A DNA stretch of 64,000 nucleotides, taken from assembly GCF_000970325.1 (NCBI RefSeq), contig NZ_CP009518.1:310001-374000 (forward strand), read 5' to 3'. Source of the DNA: Methanococcoides methylutens MM1 (GTDB lineage: Archaea > Halobacteriota > Methanosarcinia > Methanosarcinales > Methanosarcinaceae). Every line of letters begins with the position of its first letter. The first letter of the stretch is position 1. The notes below the pieces were generated by a model. That model saw only the letters and a program-made list of their open reading frames with translations, was not told the origin of the DNA and did no database searches. Below are positions 8,258 through 16,424 of the stretch, one piece after another. The translations under genes were made by a program, and so were the position numbers.

Positions 8258-9175
8258 ATGCTTCTTGTAACATTTTTAGGGACCGGCGGGTCTTTGCCTA
8301 CAAAGAACCGCAATCCATCAGCCATTATGGTTAACAGGGATGGCGAACTTATCATGTTCGACTGCGGCGAAGGTGCCCAGCAGCAGATGATGAGAGCAAA
8401 GACCGGCATGATGAACCTCTCTTCGATATTCATCACTCACTTCCATGCAGACCATATCCTGGGGATACCGGGTCTTGTGCAGACCATGTCCTTCCAGGGC
8501 AGGACCGAACCTCTCACCATATACGGTCCTGAGTGGGTGGAAGAATTCGTAAAGTTGCTATCAGCCCTTGGTTACTACAAGCTGAAGTTCGAAATAAGGG
8601 CTGCTAAGATGGAGCGCGGGGATGTTGTCCGAATGGACGGTTATTCCGTTGTTGCCCTTCAGACACAGCATAATGTACGCAGTATAGGTTATGCACTGGT
8701 GGAGGATCCACGCCCGGGAAGGTTCGACCGCAAAAAAGCTGTGGAACTCGGAGTTCCGGTGGGTCCTTTATTCTCGAAACTTCACAAAGGTGAGGATGTG
8801 GAAGTTGATGGCAGGACCATAAGGTCAGAGGACGTGGTGGGTGAATCACGGCCCGGAAGGACCATCATCTACACTGGTGATACAAGACCTTGCAAGGATG
8901 TCCTGGAAGCAAGCGAGAACGCTGACCTTCTTATACATGATGGCACACTTGCAGACGAAAAGCTGGAATGGGCAAAAGAGGCAATGCACTCCACAGCAGG
9001 GGAGGCTGCAGCACTGGCAAGGAAAGCCGGTGTAAAAAAGCTGGTGCTCACGCATATCAGTTCAAGGTATTCGGATGACGTAACTCCTCTTATGAATGAT
9101 GCAAAAGCAATATTCGAGGATGTGATCATCGCAGAAGACCTCATGTCCATCGAGGTTCCCTTTAGGGATGAATAA
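8258..9175 (+). CDS. rnz: Ribonuclease Z
   Basis: RNase Z cuts the 3' trailer from tRNA precursors and is a zinc-dependent metallo-beta-lactamase-fold nuclease. The 305-residue protein has the N-terminal FLGTGGSLPT, DCGEGAQQQ near 47, the metal-binding ITHFHADHILGIPGL near residues 62-76, the later YTGDTRPC near 207 and the C-terminal LTHISSRYS near residue 270. Length matches the short archaeal form. The tRNA-Lys genes in this window lack an encoded CCA, so they would need this enzyme plus a CCA-adding enzyme. Confidence 0.95.
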   Translation: MLLVTFLGTGGSLPTKNRNPSAIMVNRDGELIMFDCGEGAQQQMMRAKTGMMNLSSIFITHFHADHILGIPGLVQTMSFQGRTEPLTIYGPEWVEEFVKLLSALGYYKLKFEIRAAKMERGDVVRMDGYSVVALQTQHNVRSIGYALVEDPRPGRFDRKKAVELGVPVGPLFSKLHKGEDVEVDGRTIRSEDVVGESRPGRTIIYTGDTRPCKDVLEASENADLLIHDGTLADEKLEWAKEAMHSTAGEAAALARKAGVKKLVLTHISSRYSDDVTPLMNDAKAIFEDVIIAEDLMSIEVPFRDE

Positions 9176-9230
9176 AGCTTCATTCCTTTCATTTTCTTTA
9201 TTGCATAACTTTTTTAAGTTCAGGCAGCCA

Positions 9231-9250
9231 AACTATTAATTGTAATAGTT
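9231..9250. promoter_or_regulatory. Perfect inverted repeat just before the RBS of the 9260 gene
   Basis: AACTATTA and TAATAGTT are separated by ATTG (9239-9242). The repeat sits directly before GGTGGTG and ATG 9260. It could be a small 5' hairpin next to the ribosome-binding site or a repressor site. Confidence 0.5.
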
Positions 9251-9259
9251 GGTGGTGCA

Positions 9260-10006
9260 ATGTTACATGAGCAACGTACTGGTAAGTCTGGAACTCTTGA
9301 TGGAAAGCATGTCATTGATCCCTATCACATAAGTGAGTTCAATGATGTGATCATGAAAATAGCTTCCCTGAAGGATAAGGATGCACAAATATCCCGTGGA
9401 ATCGACAAGATGACAGCAAAGGTCTGCAACACTGCGATACGGCTTGCACAGGAGGATCATGAGATTCCGTTGAACCGTATCGACCAGGCCATAGCAATGA
9501 ACTTTGCAAGGTCTGAACAGGTTGAGCATGACATCAACAGGATTATCTCTGAAAAACTGAACCTCGGCCAGATGTTCAGATACCCTGAAACTTTCCATTA
9601 TGACCAGACAAGGAAGAAAGACCTGGTCCCACGTGAGGTTCCCGCTGATAAGAAGATCGGCATCAACATAAATTATGCAATGGAGGCACTCTATGCACAG
9701 GAGAACTCCGGGGAAATGTGGCACATTATTATCAACCACGAATGGTTCGAACTCAGTACAAACTCCGTCTTTGAGCTAGTGCCCGAGATGCTCCCACCAG
9801 ATTCTGAATATGTTAGTAGAGTAGGGGTTATGAACATCCTGAGTTTGTTTGATATGGATGCAATTCACAGGGAGTGGTCCGGGCCTGTTGACCTTTTTGA
9901 CCCTGGTTGTGTCGCTACGTTAATGGGACATGTTGTTTCAGAACTGGAGGTTCCGGATGAGGGTGGCATCGTTCACAATTATAATATCGAATGGCTTGAT
10001 GTATAA
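9260..10006 (+). CDS. Hypothetical protein, unknown family
   Basis: I do not recognise this 248-residue soluble protein. The N-terminal two thirds is rich in charged helices (DVIMKIASLKDKDAQISRG, residues ~31-49; MTAKVCNTAIRLAQ). The C-terminal third contains several tryptophans and an EWSGPVDLFDPGC stretch. No membrane segment, nucleotide-binding loop or cysteine cluster is visible. GGTGGTG lies close before the ATG, preceded by an inverted repeat. It is flanked by unrelated housekeeping genes, so context gives no clue. Confidence 0.75.
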   Translation: MLHEQRTGKSGTLDGKHVIDPYHISEFNDVIMKIASLKDKDAQISRGIDKMTAKVCNTAIRLAQEDHEIPLNRIDQAIAMNFARSEQVEHDINRIISEKLNLGQMFRYPETFHYDQTRKKDLVPREVPADKKIGININYAMEALYAQENSGEMWHIIINHEWFELSTNSVFELVPEMLPPDSEYVSRVGVMNILSLFDMDAIHREWSGPVDLFDPGCVATLMGHVVSELEVPDEGGIVHNYNIEWLDV

Positions 10007-10081
10007 TCGGAGGATGTTAAATTCTGTAATTTAGGGTGTTAAATGAAAGAAGAAACAGGAAAGACGAACGTCTTTCTATTT

Positions 10082-10351
10082 TCAGAGTATGGTCCAGTCA
10101 AGTTCGTTATCTTCCTCATCATAGAGGTGAACTTCCATGGACATCTCTTCTATTCCGTAAGCTAACTCTTTTATACCGATGTAGAGTGAATCTCCAATAG
10201 CAACATTGAATCCTTCTGCTTTCACCTTTGCAAAGTACACCCTGCCGCCGGAATCGATATCCTCGACTGTAACTCCTTTCCACTGCTTCAGGTTATCAAT
10301 TATGTTCACTACTCTGCATTCGAACCTGTCATTTTCATTGATGGTGGTCAT
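10082..10351 (-). CDS. Small hypothetical protein
   Basis: This 89-residue acidic protein is not recognised. It looks all-beta: FECRVVNIIDNLKQWKGVTV, then VYFAKVKAEGFNVAIGDSLY, then a DEEDNELDW end. This is reminiscent of small OB- or SH3-like folds, but that is only an impression. I prefer ATG 10351 to the in-frame GTG 10366, because AGGTGA spans the GTG. It lies just upstream of the AAA ATPase gene's 3' end on the same strand. Confidence 0.6.
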   Translation of the reverse strand: MTTINENDRFECRVVNIIDNLKQWKGVTVEDIDSGGRVYFAKVKAEGFNVAIGDSLYIGIKELAYGIEEMSMEVHLYDEEDNELDWTIL

Positions 10352-10390
10352 AATATCACATTTCACCTATTAGGATTAAGCTTCGGTTTT

Positions 10391-11389
10391 TCATATATAA
10401 AGTCTATTCAGTGTGCCGGTGTCTTCTTTTTTCACCAGTCTGGATATTGCATTCTCAAAGAGTTCCTGCCCTACCTCTTCCCTGTCATCTACTATCGCCT
10501 GGTGGAGTGCGTTCTTGAGCACTTTTTCCACGATATCTCTTCCTGAGAGTCCCGCTGTGAGCTTTGCGAGTTTTTGAAGGTCAACATCTTCTGCAGGGAG
10601 TGGAAACGTGCTGATGTTCTGTTCGATTATCCTGTGGCGGTCCTTCTCATCAGGTAATATGAACTCAATTTCTTCTTCAAAACGGCTTCTTACAGCAGCG
10701 TCAAGGCTGTCAACCCGGTTGGTAGCTCCGATTGTGCAGACTCCCTGGCGCTCCACGATACCGTCCATCTCGGTAAGGAGTGCATTCACGATCTCTGCAA
10801 CATCTCCTCTGAGCTCCTGGAATCTCCTGTCAAGGGCGATGGCATCCAGCTCATCAATGAAGATTATGCATGGCTGCATCTCTTCAGCTTTGTCATAAAG
10901 CTGGTGGATCTGGCGTGCGCCCTCTCCTACGAATTCTCCAATGAGCTGAGTGGCCTTTATGGGTAGAAGCGGTACTTCTGTCTTATTTGCAAGGGCCTTT
11001 GCAAGCATCGTCTTTCCGGTCCCCGATGGTCCGAAGAACAGCACATTGCGTGGTGCCCATTTGCCAAACCTTTCCGGTTCTTCAAGGAATCGTTCGATCA
11101 GCTTGCATTTGCGACGTGCATTAGTCTGCCCGATGACGTCCTCAAATGTAATGCCTGTGGAGGATTCAGCTGCAATGGGGGCCTTTTCATCCTCATTGAC
11201 GATTATGATCGTTTCTATTCCGATGACTGACTCCGGTGGTTCTACGTCGATAACTTTGTAGGCAAAGTCAGGATACATCCTGTGGTCGAAAAGATACTCG
11301 CCTTTGCGAGCCACGAATCCCTTCCACTGCTTTCTTGCATACTGCTCGAAGATCTCAGGGTCCTCTACCTCAGGATACTCGTCAAGCAT
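10391..11389 (-). CDS. AAA-family ATPase with unknown N-terminal domain
   Basis: The 332-residue protein has one classic AAA module: Walker A GPSGTGKT near residue 119, Walker [13 protein letters not shown] near 173, second-region-of-homology GATNRVDSLDAAVRSR near 221, and the AAA lid. It is closest in style to FtsH/PAN-type AAA domains but lacks a coiled coil, OB domain or protease. The first ~85 residues are a separate domain (QYARKQWKGFVARKG). ATG 11389 is the first standard start, but protein-like codons continue upstream to 11506 with no ATG, GTG or TTG, so the true protein is probably longer. The substrate is unknown. Confidence 0.75.
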   Translation of the reverse strand: MLDEYPEVEDPEIFEQYARKQWKGFVARKGEYLFDHRMYPDFAYKVIDVEPPESVIGIETIIIVNEDEKAPIAAESSTGITFEDVIGQTNARRKCKLIERFLEEPERFGKWAPRNVLFFGPSGTGKTMLAKALANKTEVPLLPIKATQLIGEFVGEGARQIHQLYDKAEEMQPCIIFIDELDAIALDRRFQELRGDVAEIVNALLTEMDGIVERQGVCTIGATNRVDSLDAAVRSRFEEEIEFILPDEKDRHRIIEQNISTFPLPAEDVDLQKLAKLTAGLSGRDIVEKVLKNALHQAIVDDREEVGQELFENAISRLVKKEDTGTLNRLYI

Positions 11390-11506
11390 GCTGCTAAGTG
11401 GATATCCTTTCGGTTTTAGTATGACTATATCTGCGGTGGAATCCGATGGATCTATATTTTCTTCCCGGTTTCGCTTTTGGTTTGTCTTCTGGGCATATCT
11501 GACTAT
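11390..11506 (-). other. Probable 5' coding extension of the AAA ATPase, without standard start codon
   Basis: In frame with ATG 11389, 39 further codons look coding (VRYAQKTNQK..., then ADIVILKPKGYPLSSM) and end at TGA 11516-11518. The only start-like codon near the beginning is ATA 11506, five bases after GAGTTG, a near match to GAGGTG. An ATG at 11519 is out of frame by one. A frameshift, sequencing error or ATA initiation could explain this. Confidence 0.5.
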
Positions 11507-11860
11507 TTTATCAACTCATTTTCGTCTTACAACTGGATATTTGCAGATGATCTGATTTAATATATTTCCTGTGAGGTATCTCCATGAAAAGTTCATGTTG
11601 ATCTATTGTGGAGGCTATATATTCTCTTAGAAAGACCACTAATTACATTTCGGTATATGACCTTAACGGGATAATTATTATATATTGACTCATGACATAT
11701 CTTAAGAAGAAGTTATAGTCCTGAAAAATATATTTTACTCTGTACCGCTCTGTGTACATGATGTTGTTTGTCAGTGACTTGTCCTTTGTGGACAAGAGCT
11801 TACATGGTGCTCTAAAAAAAGTAAATTTGTCTATATGGCATCTATGAAAAAGTGATAATT
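11507..11860. promoter_or_regulatory. Divergent promoter region with leader hairpins before the response regulator
   Basis: No gene is visible here. For the plus strand there is a TATA-like AAATATATTTT (11725-11735). About 45 bases further lies a perfect seven-pair hairpin (CTTGTCC 11778-11784 with GGACAAG 11790-11796), then AGAGC/GCTCT (11795-11813). A leader of roughly 100 bases is therefore structured. For the minus strand, AATATATTAA near 11560-11570 may drive the AAA gene. Confidence 0.5.
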
Positions 11861-12232
11861 ATGAGTAATATCCTGGTGGTGGAAGATAATCCCATGAATA
11901 TGGAATTGACTGTGATCCTGCTGGAATCATGGGGGTATAATGTGGGGCAGGCAGAAGATGGGGCTCAGGCCCTTGACGAGGTAAGAAAGGGCAATTATGA
12001 TCTCATTCTTCTGGATATGCAGCTTCCACGTATGGATGGGCTTGAGGTTCTGGAGCACCTGATGGACGATCCGGAAACCGCTGATATACCTGTAGTGGCC
12101 CTGACAGCCCATTCAATGACTGGTGATGGCCGAAAATATCTGGATGCCGGATGTACGGGATACATTTCCAAACCTATCAATGTTCCCCGTTTCAGGGAAC
12201 AGATAGATGAATACATGAATGCTTCTGTTTAA
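11861..12232 (+). CDS. Single-domain response regulator (CheY-like receiver)
   Basis: The 123-residue protein is a stand-alone receiver. It has acidic pocket residues E8/D9, the phosphoacceptor Asp52 in LILLDMQLPRMDG, a threonine/serine position in ALTAHSMTG near 88 and Lys in SKPIN near 108. It has no output domain, so it acts through partner proteins. I chose ATG 11861, since the in-frame GTG 11852 is part of the GTGAT ribosome-binding site. A receiver-PAS-kinase gene follows 26 bases later and is the likely phosphodonor. Confidence 0.88.
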   Translation: MSNILVVEDNPMNMELTVILLESWGYNVGQAEDGAQALDEVRKGNYDLILLDMQLPRMDGLEVLEHLMDDPETADIPVVALTAHSMTGDGRKYLDAGCTGYISKPINVPRFREQIDEYMNASV

Positions 12233-12258
12233 TAATTATTTTATTTCGGGTGTGAAAA

Positions 12259-13737
12259 ATGAATGGTGGTACACTTCCAAAGATACTCATTGTTGATGAC
12301 GAACCTCTGAATGTAGAACTGATGGAGGTCTATCTTTCCGGGGATTATGATGTTGTCTGTGCTTATGGTGGTGCAGAAGGACTTGAAAAGGTAAAGACTG
12401 AGGATATAGATCTTGTACTTCTGGATGTAATGATGCCGGATGTAAGTGGGTTTGATGTTTGTAAAGCACTGAAAAGTGATCCTCTTTACCAGTTCATTCC
12501 TGTTGTCATGGTTACTGCCCTTTCCGGAAAGGATGACAAGATCATGAGCATTGAAGCAGGGGCGGATGATTTTCTTTCAAAACCCGTTGACAGGCTTGAA
12601 CTGGAAACGAGAGTAAAGTCTCTCATAAAGATAAAACAATTGCATAACAGCCTTGTAGCGGAGCGTGATCAGGCACAGAACTACCTTGATGTTGCAGGTG
12701 CTATCCTTCTGGCGCTGGATAATGACCAGAATGTAACCCTCGTTAACAGGAAAGGCTGTGAGGTCCTTGGCAGAAATGAGGTGGATATCATTGGAAAGAA
12801 TTGGTTTGATTCCTTCCTTCCGGAAAAGGATCTGGAATCTACAAAAACTATGTTTTCCAGCATTCTCAAAGGTGACCTTGGTACATTCGAATACTGTGAA
12901 AATCCCATCATTACTGCTGATGGTGAAGAGAGGCTGATAAGCTGGCATAATTCCCTTCTTACAGATAAGAATGGGAATCCAACAGGTGTTCTTACCTCCG
13001 GTGAGGATATCACGGAACGCACAAGGACAGAGATCGCGCTGAAAGAATATGCAGAAGAGCTTGAGCATTCTAATGAACTGAAGGATCTCTTCATCGATAT
13101 AATCAGGCATGACCTGATGAATCCGGCAGGTGCTGTAAAAGGGTTTACTGATGTTCTTATAAAAAGGGGCAAACTTCAGGAAGATGATCTTCGTATGCTC
13201 CAGTCAATAAAGCGTACTAATGATAAGCTGATCACCATGATAAGCAGTGCAGCAACTTTTGCAAAGGTTGAGTCTGTTTCTGAAGTTCGATTGAAGCCCA
13301 TGGACTTGGCTGAGGTTCTGGGGAATGTTGTACAAACCCTTGAACCACAACTGGAAGAGAATTCTATCGAATTAAAAATGGAAGTTGATGGCTCATTTTC
13401 TGTACTTGCAGACCCTATGATCGAACAGGTCTTTGTGAACCTCGTATCAAATGCAATAAAATATAGCCCTCAGGGAACCCTTGTTAGTGTTGGAATAGAC
13501 GACCTTGGAAATGAATGGAAGGTCAGGGTCATTGACCAGGGCTTTGGTATCCTTGATGAGGACAAAGAACTTGTCTTTGAACGTTTCAAGAGACTGGATA
13601 AAGGGAATATCAAAGGTACAGGACTTGGTCTTGCTATTGTGAAGAGGATCGTGGAGCTTCACGAGGGTAAGGTTGGTGTTGCTGATAATCCGGAAGGTCA
13701 GGGCAGCATGTTCTGGGTAACCCTGAAAAAGCCATAA
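12259..13737 (+). CDS. Receiver-PAS-histidine kinase hybrid
   Basis: This 492-residue cytoplasmic sensor kinase is built from an N-terminal receiver (residues ~8-125, Asp56 in LVLLDVMMPD), a PAS domain (~140-255), a HisKA domain with the phosphoacceptor His284 in DIIRHDLMNPAG, and a HATPase module. The HATPase has the N box VFVNLVSNAIKYS, G1 DQGFGI and G2 GTGLGLAIV. It has no membrane segment, so it senses an internal signal or receives phosphate through its receiver. It probably forms a phosphorelay with the single-domain receiver encoded just upstream. The signal is not known. Confidence 0.88.
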   Translation: MNGGTLPKILIVDDEPLNVELMEVYLSGDYDVVCAYGGAEGLEKVKTEDIDLVLLDVMMPDVSGFDVCKALKSDPLYQFIPVVMVTALSGKDDKIMSIEAGADDFLSKPVDRLELETRVKSLIKIKQLHNSLVAERDQAQNYLDVAGAILLALDNDQNVTLVNRKGCEVLGRNEVDIIGKNWFDSFLPEKDLESTKTMFSSILKGDLGTFEYCENPIITADGEERLISWHNSLLTDKNGNPTGVLTSGEDITERTRTEIALKEYAEELEHSNELKDLFIDIIRHDLMNPAGAVKGFTDVLIKRGKLQEDDLRMLQSIKRTNDKLITMISSAATFAKVESVSEVRLKPMDLAEVLGNVVQTLEPQLEENSIELKMEVDGSFSVLADPMIEQVFVNLVSNAIKYSPQGTLVSVGIDDLGNEWKVRVIDQGFGILDEDKELVFERFKRLDKGNIKGTGLGLAIVKRIVELHEGKVGVADNPEGQGSMFWVTLKKP

Positions 13738-13860
13738 CTGTTATCCCTACTTACTTTCCTTCTTTTTCCATTGATTCGATTTTATTCCCTGGATATTTTC
13801 TCTTTTATCTTCAAAGTATCCTTTTTGTACGGTATTATTTGCCGGTTCCAATAACTTTAA

Positions 13861-13872
13861 GATACATGTATC
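13861..13872. promoter_or_regulatory. Perfect 12-base palindrome upstream of thi4
   Basis: GATACATGTATC lies about 40 bases before ATG 13912, near where the transcript of thi4 would begin. It may be a repressor site. I see no TPP riboswitch core in the 174-base gap 13738-13911. Confidence 0.4.
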
Positions 13873-13911
13873 CAATGACCACTTGGATTTTAATTATCAT
13901 GAGGCAGTAAT

Positions 13912-14688
13912 ATGAAACTCGATGAGGTCACAATTTCAAGAGCGATAATAGATGAGTTCTCTAAAGTATTCCTTGATTATACGGAAGTAGATGTGGCGCT
14001 TGTAGGCGGTGGGCCTGCAAACCTGGTCGCTGCAAAGTATCTTGCAGAGGCAGGGTTAAAAACAGTCATCTATGAGAAGAAATTGTCTGTCGGTGGAGGT
14101 ATGTGGGCTGGTGGAATGATGTTCCCTCGTATCGTTGTTCAGGAAGAAGCACGTCATATCCTGGATGATTTTGGTATTGATTATCATGAGTATGAAGAAG
14201 GTTACTACATAGCCAATTCCGTTGAGTCCGTTGGTAAGCTCATAAGTGCTGCAACAAGTGCAGGAACAGAGATATTCAATCTTGTAAACGTTGAAGATGT
14301 CATGATCAGGGACAATGATGAGGTATGTGGACTTGTTATCAACTGGACCGCTGTGGAGATTGGCAGACTTCATGTTGATCCGCTGGCAATACGTGCAAAA
14401 GTTGTTGTTGATGGTACCGGCCATGAGGCAGCCGTTTGTAACACCGTGCAGCGCAAGGTTCCTGGTGCAAAGCTGGGTGAACTTGGTGTAGTAGGTGAGA
14501 AGCCAATGTGGGCAGACGTCGGAGAGCGCATGCTTGTTGAGACAACCAGGGAAGTTTATCCAAATCTCTATGTTGATGGTATGGCAGCTAATGCCGTGGC
14601 TGGTGCTCCACGTATGGGTCCGGTATTTGGTGGAATGCTTATCTCGGGTAAACAGGTTGCCGATCTTATCATTGAAAGGCTGAAATAA
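13912..14688 (+). CDS. thi4: Thi4-family thiazole synthase (sulfide-dependent type)
   Basis: This 258-residue FAD/NAD-binding enzyme makes the ADP-thiazole precursor of thiamine from NAD and glycine. It shows the dinucleotide fold VALVGGGPANLVAAKYL (~28-44), GGGMWAGGMMFPRIVVQ (~61-77) and the late ANAVAGAPRMGPVFGGML. At the position where yeast Thi4 has its sacrificial cysteine, this protein reads RLHVDPL, with His. Known archaeal Thi4 proteins with His use free sulfide and are catalytic rather than suicidal. Older annotations call this family ribose-1,5-bisphosphate isomerase. ThiL is encoded 16 kb away in this window. Confidence 0.9.
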   Translation: MKLDEVTISRAIIDEFSKVFLDYTEVDVALVGGGPANLVAAKYLAEAGLKTVIYEKKLSVGGGMWAGGMMFPRIVVQEEARHILDDFGIDYHEYEEGYYIANSVESVGKLISAATSAGTEIFNLVNVEDVMIRDNDEVCGLVINWTAVEIGRLHVDPLAIRAKVVVDGTGHEAAVCNTVQRKVPGAKLGELGVVGEKPMWADVGERMLVETTREVYPNLYVDGMAANAVAGAPRMGPVFGGMLISGKQVADLIIERLK

Positions 14689-14743
14689 ACCTCAATGTCC
14701 GTATTTGAGCCAAAAAGTTTATCTAACAAAAGTACTAGTATAA

Positions 14744-14763
14744 GGTGCTTCGTCTGAAGCACC
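14744..14763 (+). promoter_or_regulatory. Perfect hairpin in the tRNA-His leader
   Basis: GGTGCTTC and GAAGCACC (eight pairs, loop GTCT) end 11 bases before tRNA-His and are followed by CTATTTT. A TATA-like GTTTATCT at 14717-14724 would place the transcript start at about 14745, so the hairpin could be the very 5' end of the pre-tRNA. Alternatively it terminates thi4. Confidence 0.55.
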
Positions 14764-14774
14764 CTATTTTCCGT

Positions 14775-14849
<75 letters not shown>

Positions 14850-14889
14850 TTCCTTTTACAATTCATCACTTTCTGTTCTAAAAATTCAT

Positions 14890-14997
14890 TGACCTCAGGT
14901 CATGCTAAATACTCATTTCTGTATCTTTTCATCTGCTTTCAATTCTATGTATATGCTACATTTTGAAGAACTGAATACAGATTGTGACCACTGGTCA
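14890..14997. repeat. Two TGACC-N3-GGTCA palindromes in a gene-free stretch
   Basis: TGACCTCAGGTCA (14890-14902) and TGACCACTGGTCA (14985-14997) share the pattern TGACCnnnGGTCA and are 95 bases apart. The gene-free region 14850-15056 between tRNA-His and the convergent DUF356 gene holds nothing else I can name. They may be protein-binding sites or chance. Confidence 0.4.
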
Positions 14998-15056
14998 ATA
15001 AGGCTGAGTGAATAAAAAGTAAAAAAAGAAAAAATACGGCTTATATCAGGCCGCGC

Positions 15057-15404
15057 TCATAGTTCGAATGCCCTGTCAAACTCAGGGTATAGTTCGGAAC
15101 TATCTGCAAGTTCCTCGAAAGCATCATGTCTTGGACTTACTATTACAACATGTGCAGGAGGGTGGATCTTCCTTAACTTACTGATCGCAGCACCTGCATT
15201 GGTGTCAAGTTCCACAAGAGCTGCAGAATTGCATTTTGCTTTTAGGGGTACCCCTGAAACGCTTACAAGAAGCTGGTCAGCATAAGATGGTTCGATCCTT
15301 TTCGGATTAGATCCGAATTTCATACTCCCATAGTGTTCTAGATCGTGCAAAGCTATTTTAATTTTGTTCGGGTCCTCTGCCCGAATCACCGCAAAAGATT
15401 TCAT
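15057..15404 (-). CDS. DUF356-type hypothetical protein
   Basis: This 115-residue protein resembles the small DUF356 family of methanogens: MKSFAVIRAEDPNKIKIALH at the start, AALVELDTNAGAAISKL in the middle, and a conserved HPPAHVVIVSPRHDAF near the end. Its function is unknown; the fold looks like a small alpha/beta domain. I chose ATG 15404, preceded by GTGGGGA, over ATG 15419. It is transcribed alone, with a TTTTATTAAAC TATA-like element upstream. Confidence 0.6.
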   Translation of the reverse strand: MKSFAVIRAEDPNKIKIALHDLEHYGSMKFGSNPKRIEPSYADQLLVSVSGVPLKAKCNSAALVELDTNAGAAISKLRKIHPPAHVVIVSPRHDAFEELADSSELYPEFDRAFEL

Positions 15405-15504
15405 TTTTTGTCCCCACATAAACTTGATTGAAGTTTAATAAAATGAATACAGTCATCCAGATATATCAACCTTTGGATATTGTTCTTTATTTTCGAAAGT
15501 CGAA

Positions 15505-15530
15505 ATTAAAAAATAAAGCTGGCTTTATTT
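15505..15530 (-). terminator. Terminator of proC
   Basis: AAATAAAGC (15511-15519) and GCTTTATTT (15522-15530) form a nine-pair stem at the proC stop. On the minus strand it runs into TTTTTTAATTT. Confidence 0.7.
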
Positions 15531-16334
15531 ACCCAGCTCTTTTGACCTTTCGGAAGACGCAATTACTGCATTCATGAAAGCAGCTCTTACTCCGCTTTCT
15601 TCAAGTGTATGTATTCCACGAATGGTGGTTCCTGCGGGGGATGTTACCATATCCTTAAGCTCTCCTGGGTGCATTCCTGTCTCAAGGACCATCTTTGCTG
15701 CACCAAGGACTGTCTGTGCGGCAAGTGTGATCGCGCTTGCACGGTCAAGTCCTTCATGGACCGCACCATCTGCCATTGCCTCGATAATAGGGAATATGTA
15801 TGCAGGGCCACTGCCTGAGAGGCCGGTGACTGCATCCATGAGCTTTTCAGGGACCTGGATCGCACTTCCAAGGGACCTGAAGATCGCAAGGGAGACTTCT
15901 GCATCCTCTGCGGTAGCATTGGTACCTGTGCAGATAGCTGATGCAGCTTCGGCGACCGTTGCAGCAATATTTGGCATTACCCTTATGACCCTTGCATCGC
16001 TGTTGAGCTCGTCCTCAATAGCTGCGACAGGTACTCCTGCTGCAATTGATATTACGAGTTTGTCGGATGTGATGTCATCCTTGATCTGTGCGAGTATGTC
16101 CTTAAGTATCTGAGGTTTAATTGCAAGAACAACAATATCGGAGTTCGCTATGGTATTGGCATTTTCGGTGGAAACGTTGATACCAAGTTCCTTGTTAAGT
16201 CTCTCAAGAGCAGGTTCGTAGACATCGCTTGCATAGATGCTGATGTCGCTGTGTGCTCCAAGAATTCCCCTGATTAGGGACTCTCCCATTTTACCTGTGC
16301 CTATGAATCCGATCTTCCTGTCTGTAAGATGCAT
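15525..16334 (-). CDS. proC: Pyrroline-5-carboxylate reductase
   Basis: ProC performs the last step of proline synthesis, reducing pyrroline-5-carboxylate with NAD(P)H. The 269-residue protein has the Rossmann start KIGFIGTGKMGESLIRG, then VVLAIKPQ, the signature MPNIAA and the catalytic-domain GLSGSGPAYIF near residue 166. The C-terminal helical dimer domain includes SPAGTTIRGIHTLE. Length is normal. It is a single-gene unit ending in a strong hairpin terminator. ProA and ProB are not in this window. Confidence 0.95.
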   Translation of the reverse strand: MHLTDRKIGFIGTGKMGESLIRGILGAHSDISIYASDVYEPALERLNKELGINVSTENANTIANSDIVVLAIKPQILKDILAQIKDDITSDKLVISIAAGVPVAAIEDELNSDARVIRVMPNIAATVAEAASAICTGTNATAEDAEVSLAIFRSLGSAIQVPEKLMDAVTGLSGSGPAYIFPIIEAMADGAVHEGLDRASAITLAAQTVLGAAKMVLETGMHPGELKDMVTSPAGTTIRGIHTLEESGVRAAFMNAVIASSERSKELGK

Positions 16335-16381
16335 GTTTTTTCCTTTTCCTTTATGGATATTAATGATTTAAACCGGGTCGA

Positions 16382-16413
16382 TAAAAAAAGAAGGATCATT
16401 TACTGAATGATCC
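16382..16413 (-). terminator. Terminator of the aMBF1 gene
   Basis: GGATCATT (16393-16400) and AATGATCC (16406-16413) form an eight-pair stem. On the minus strand it is followed by TTCTTTTTTTAT. Confidence 0.75.
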
Positions 16414-16424
16414 GTTTCGTCCTC

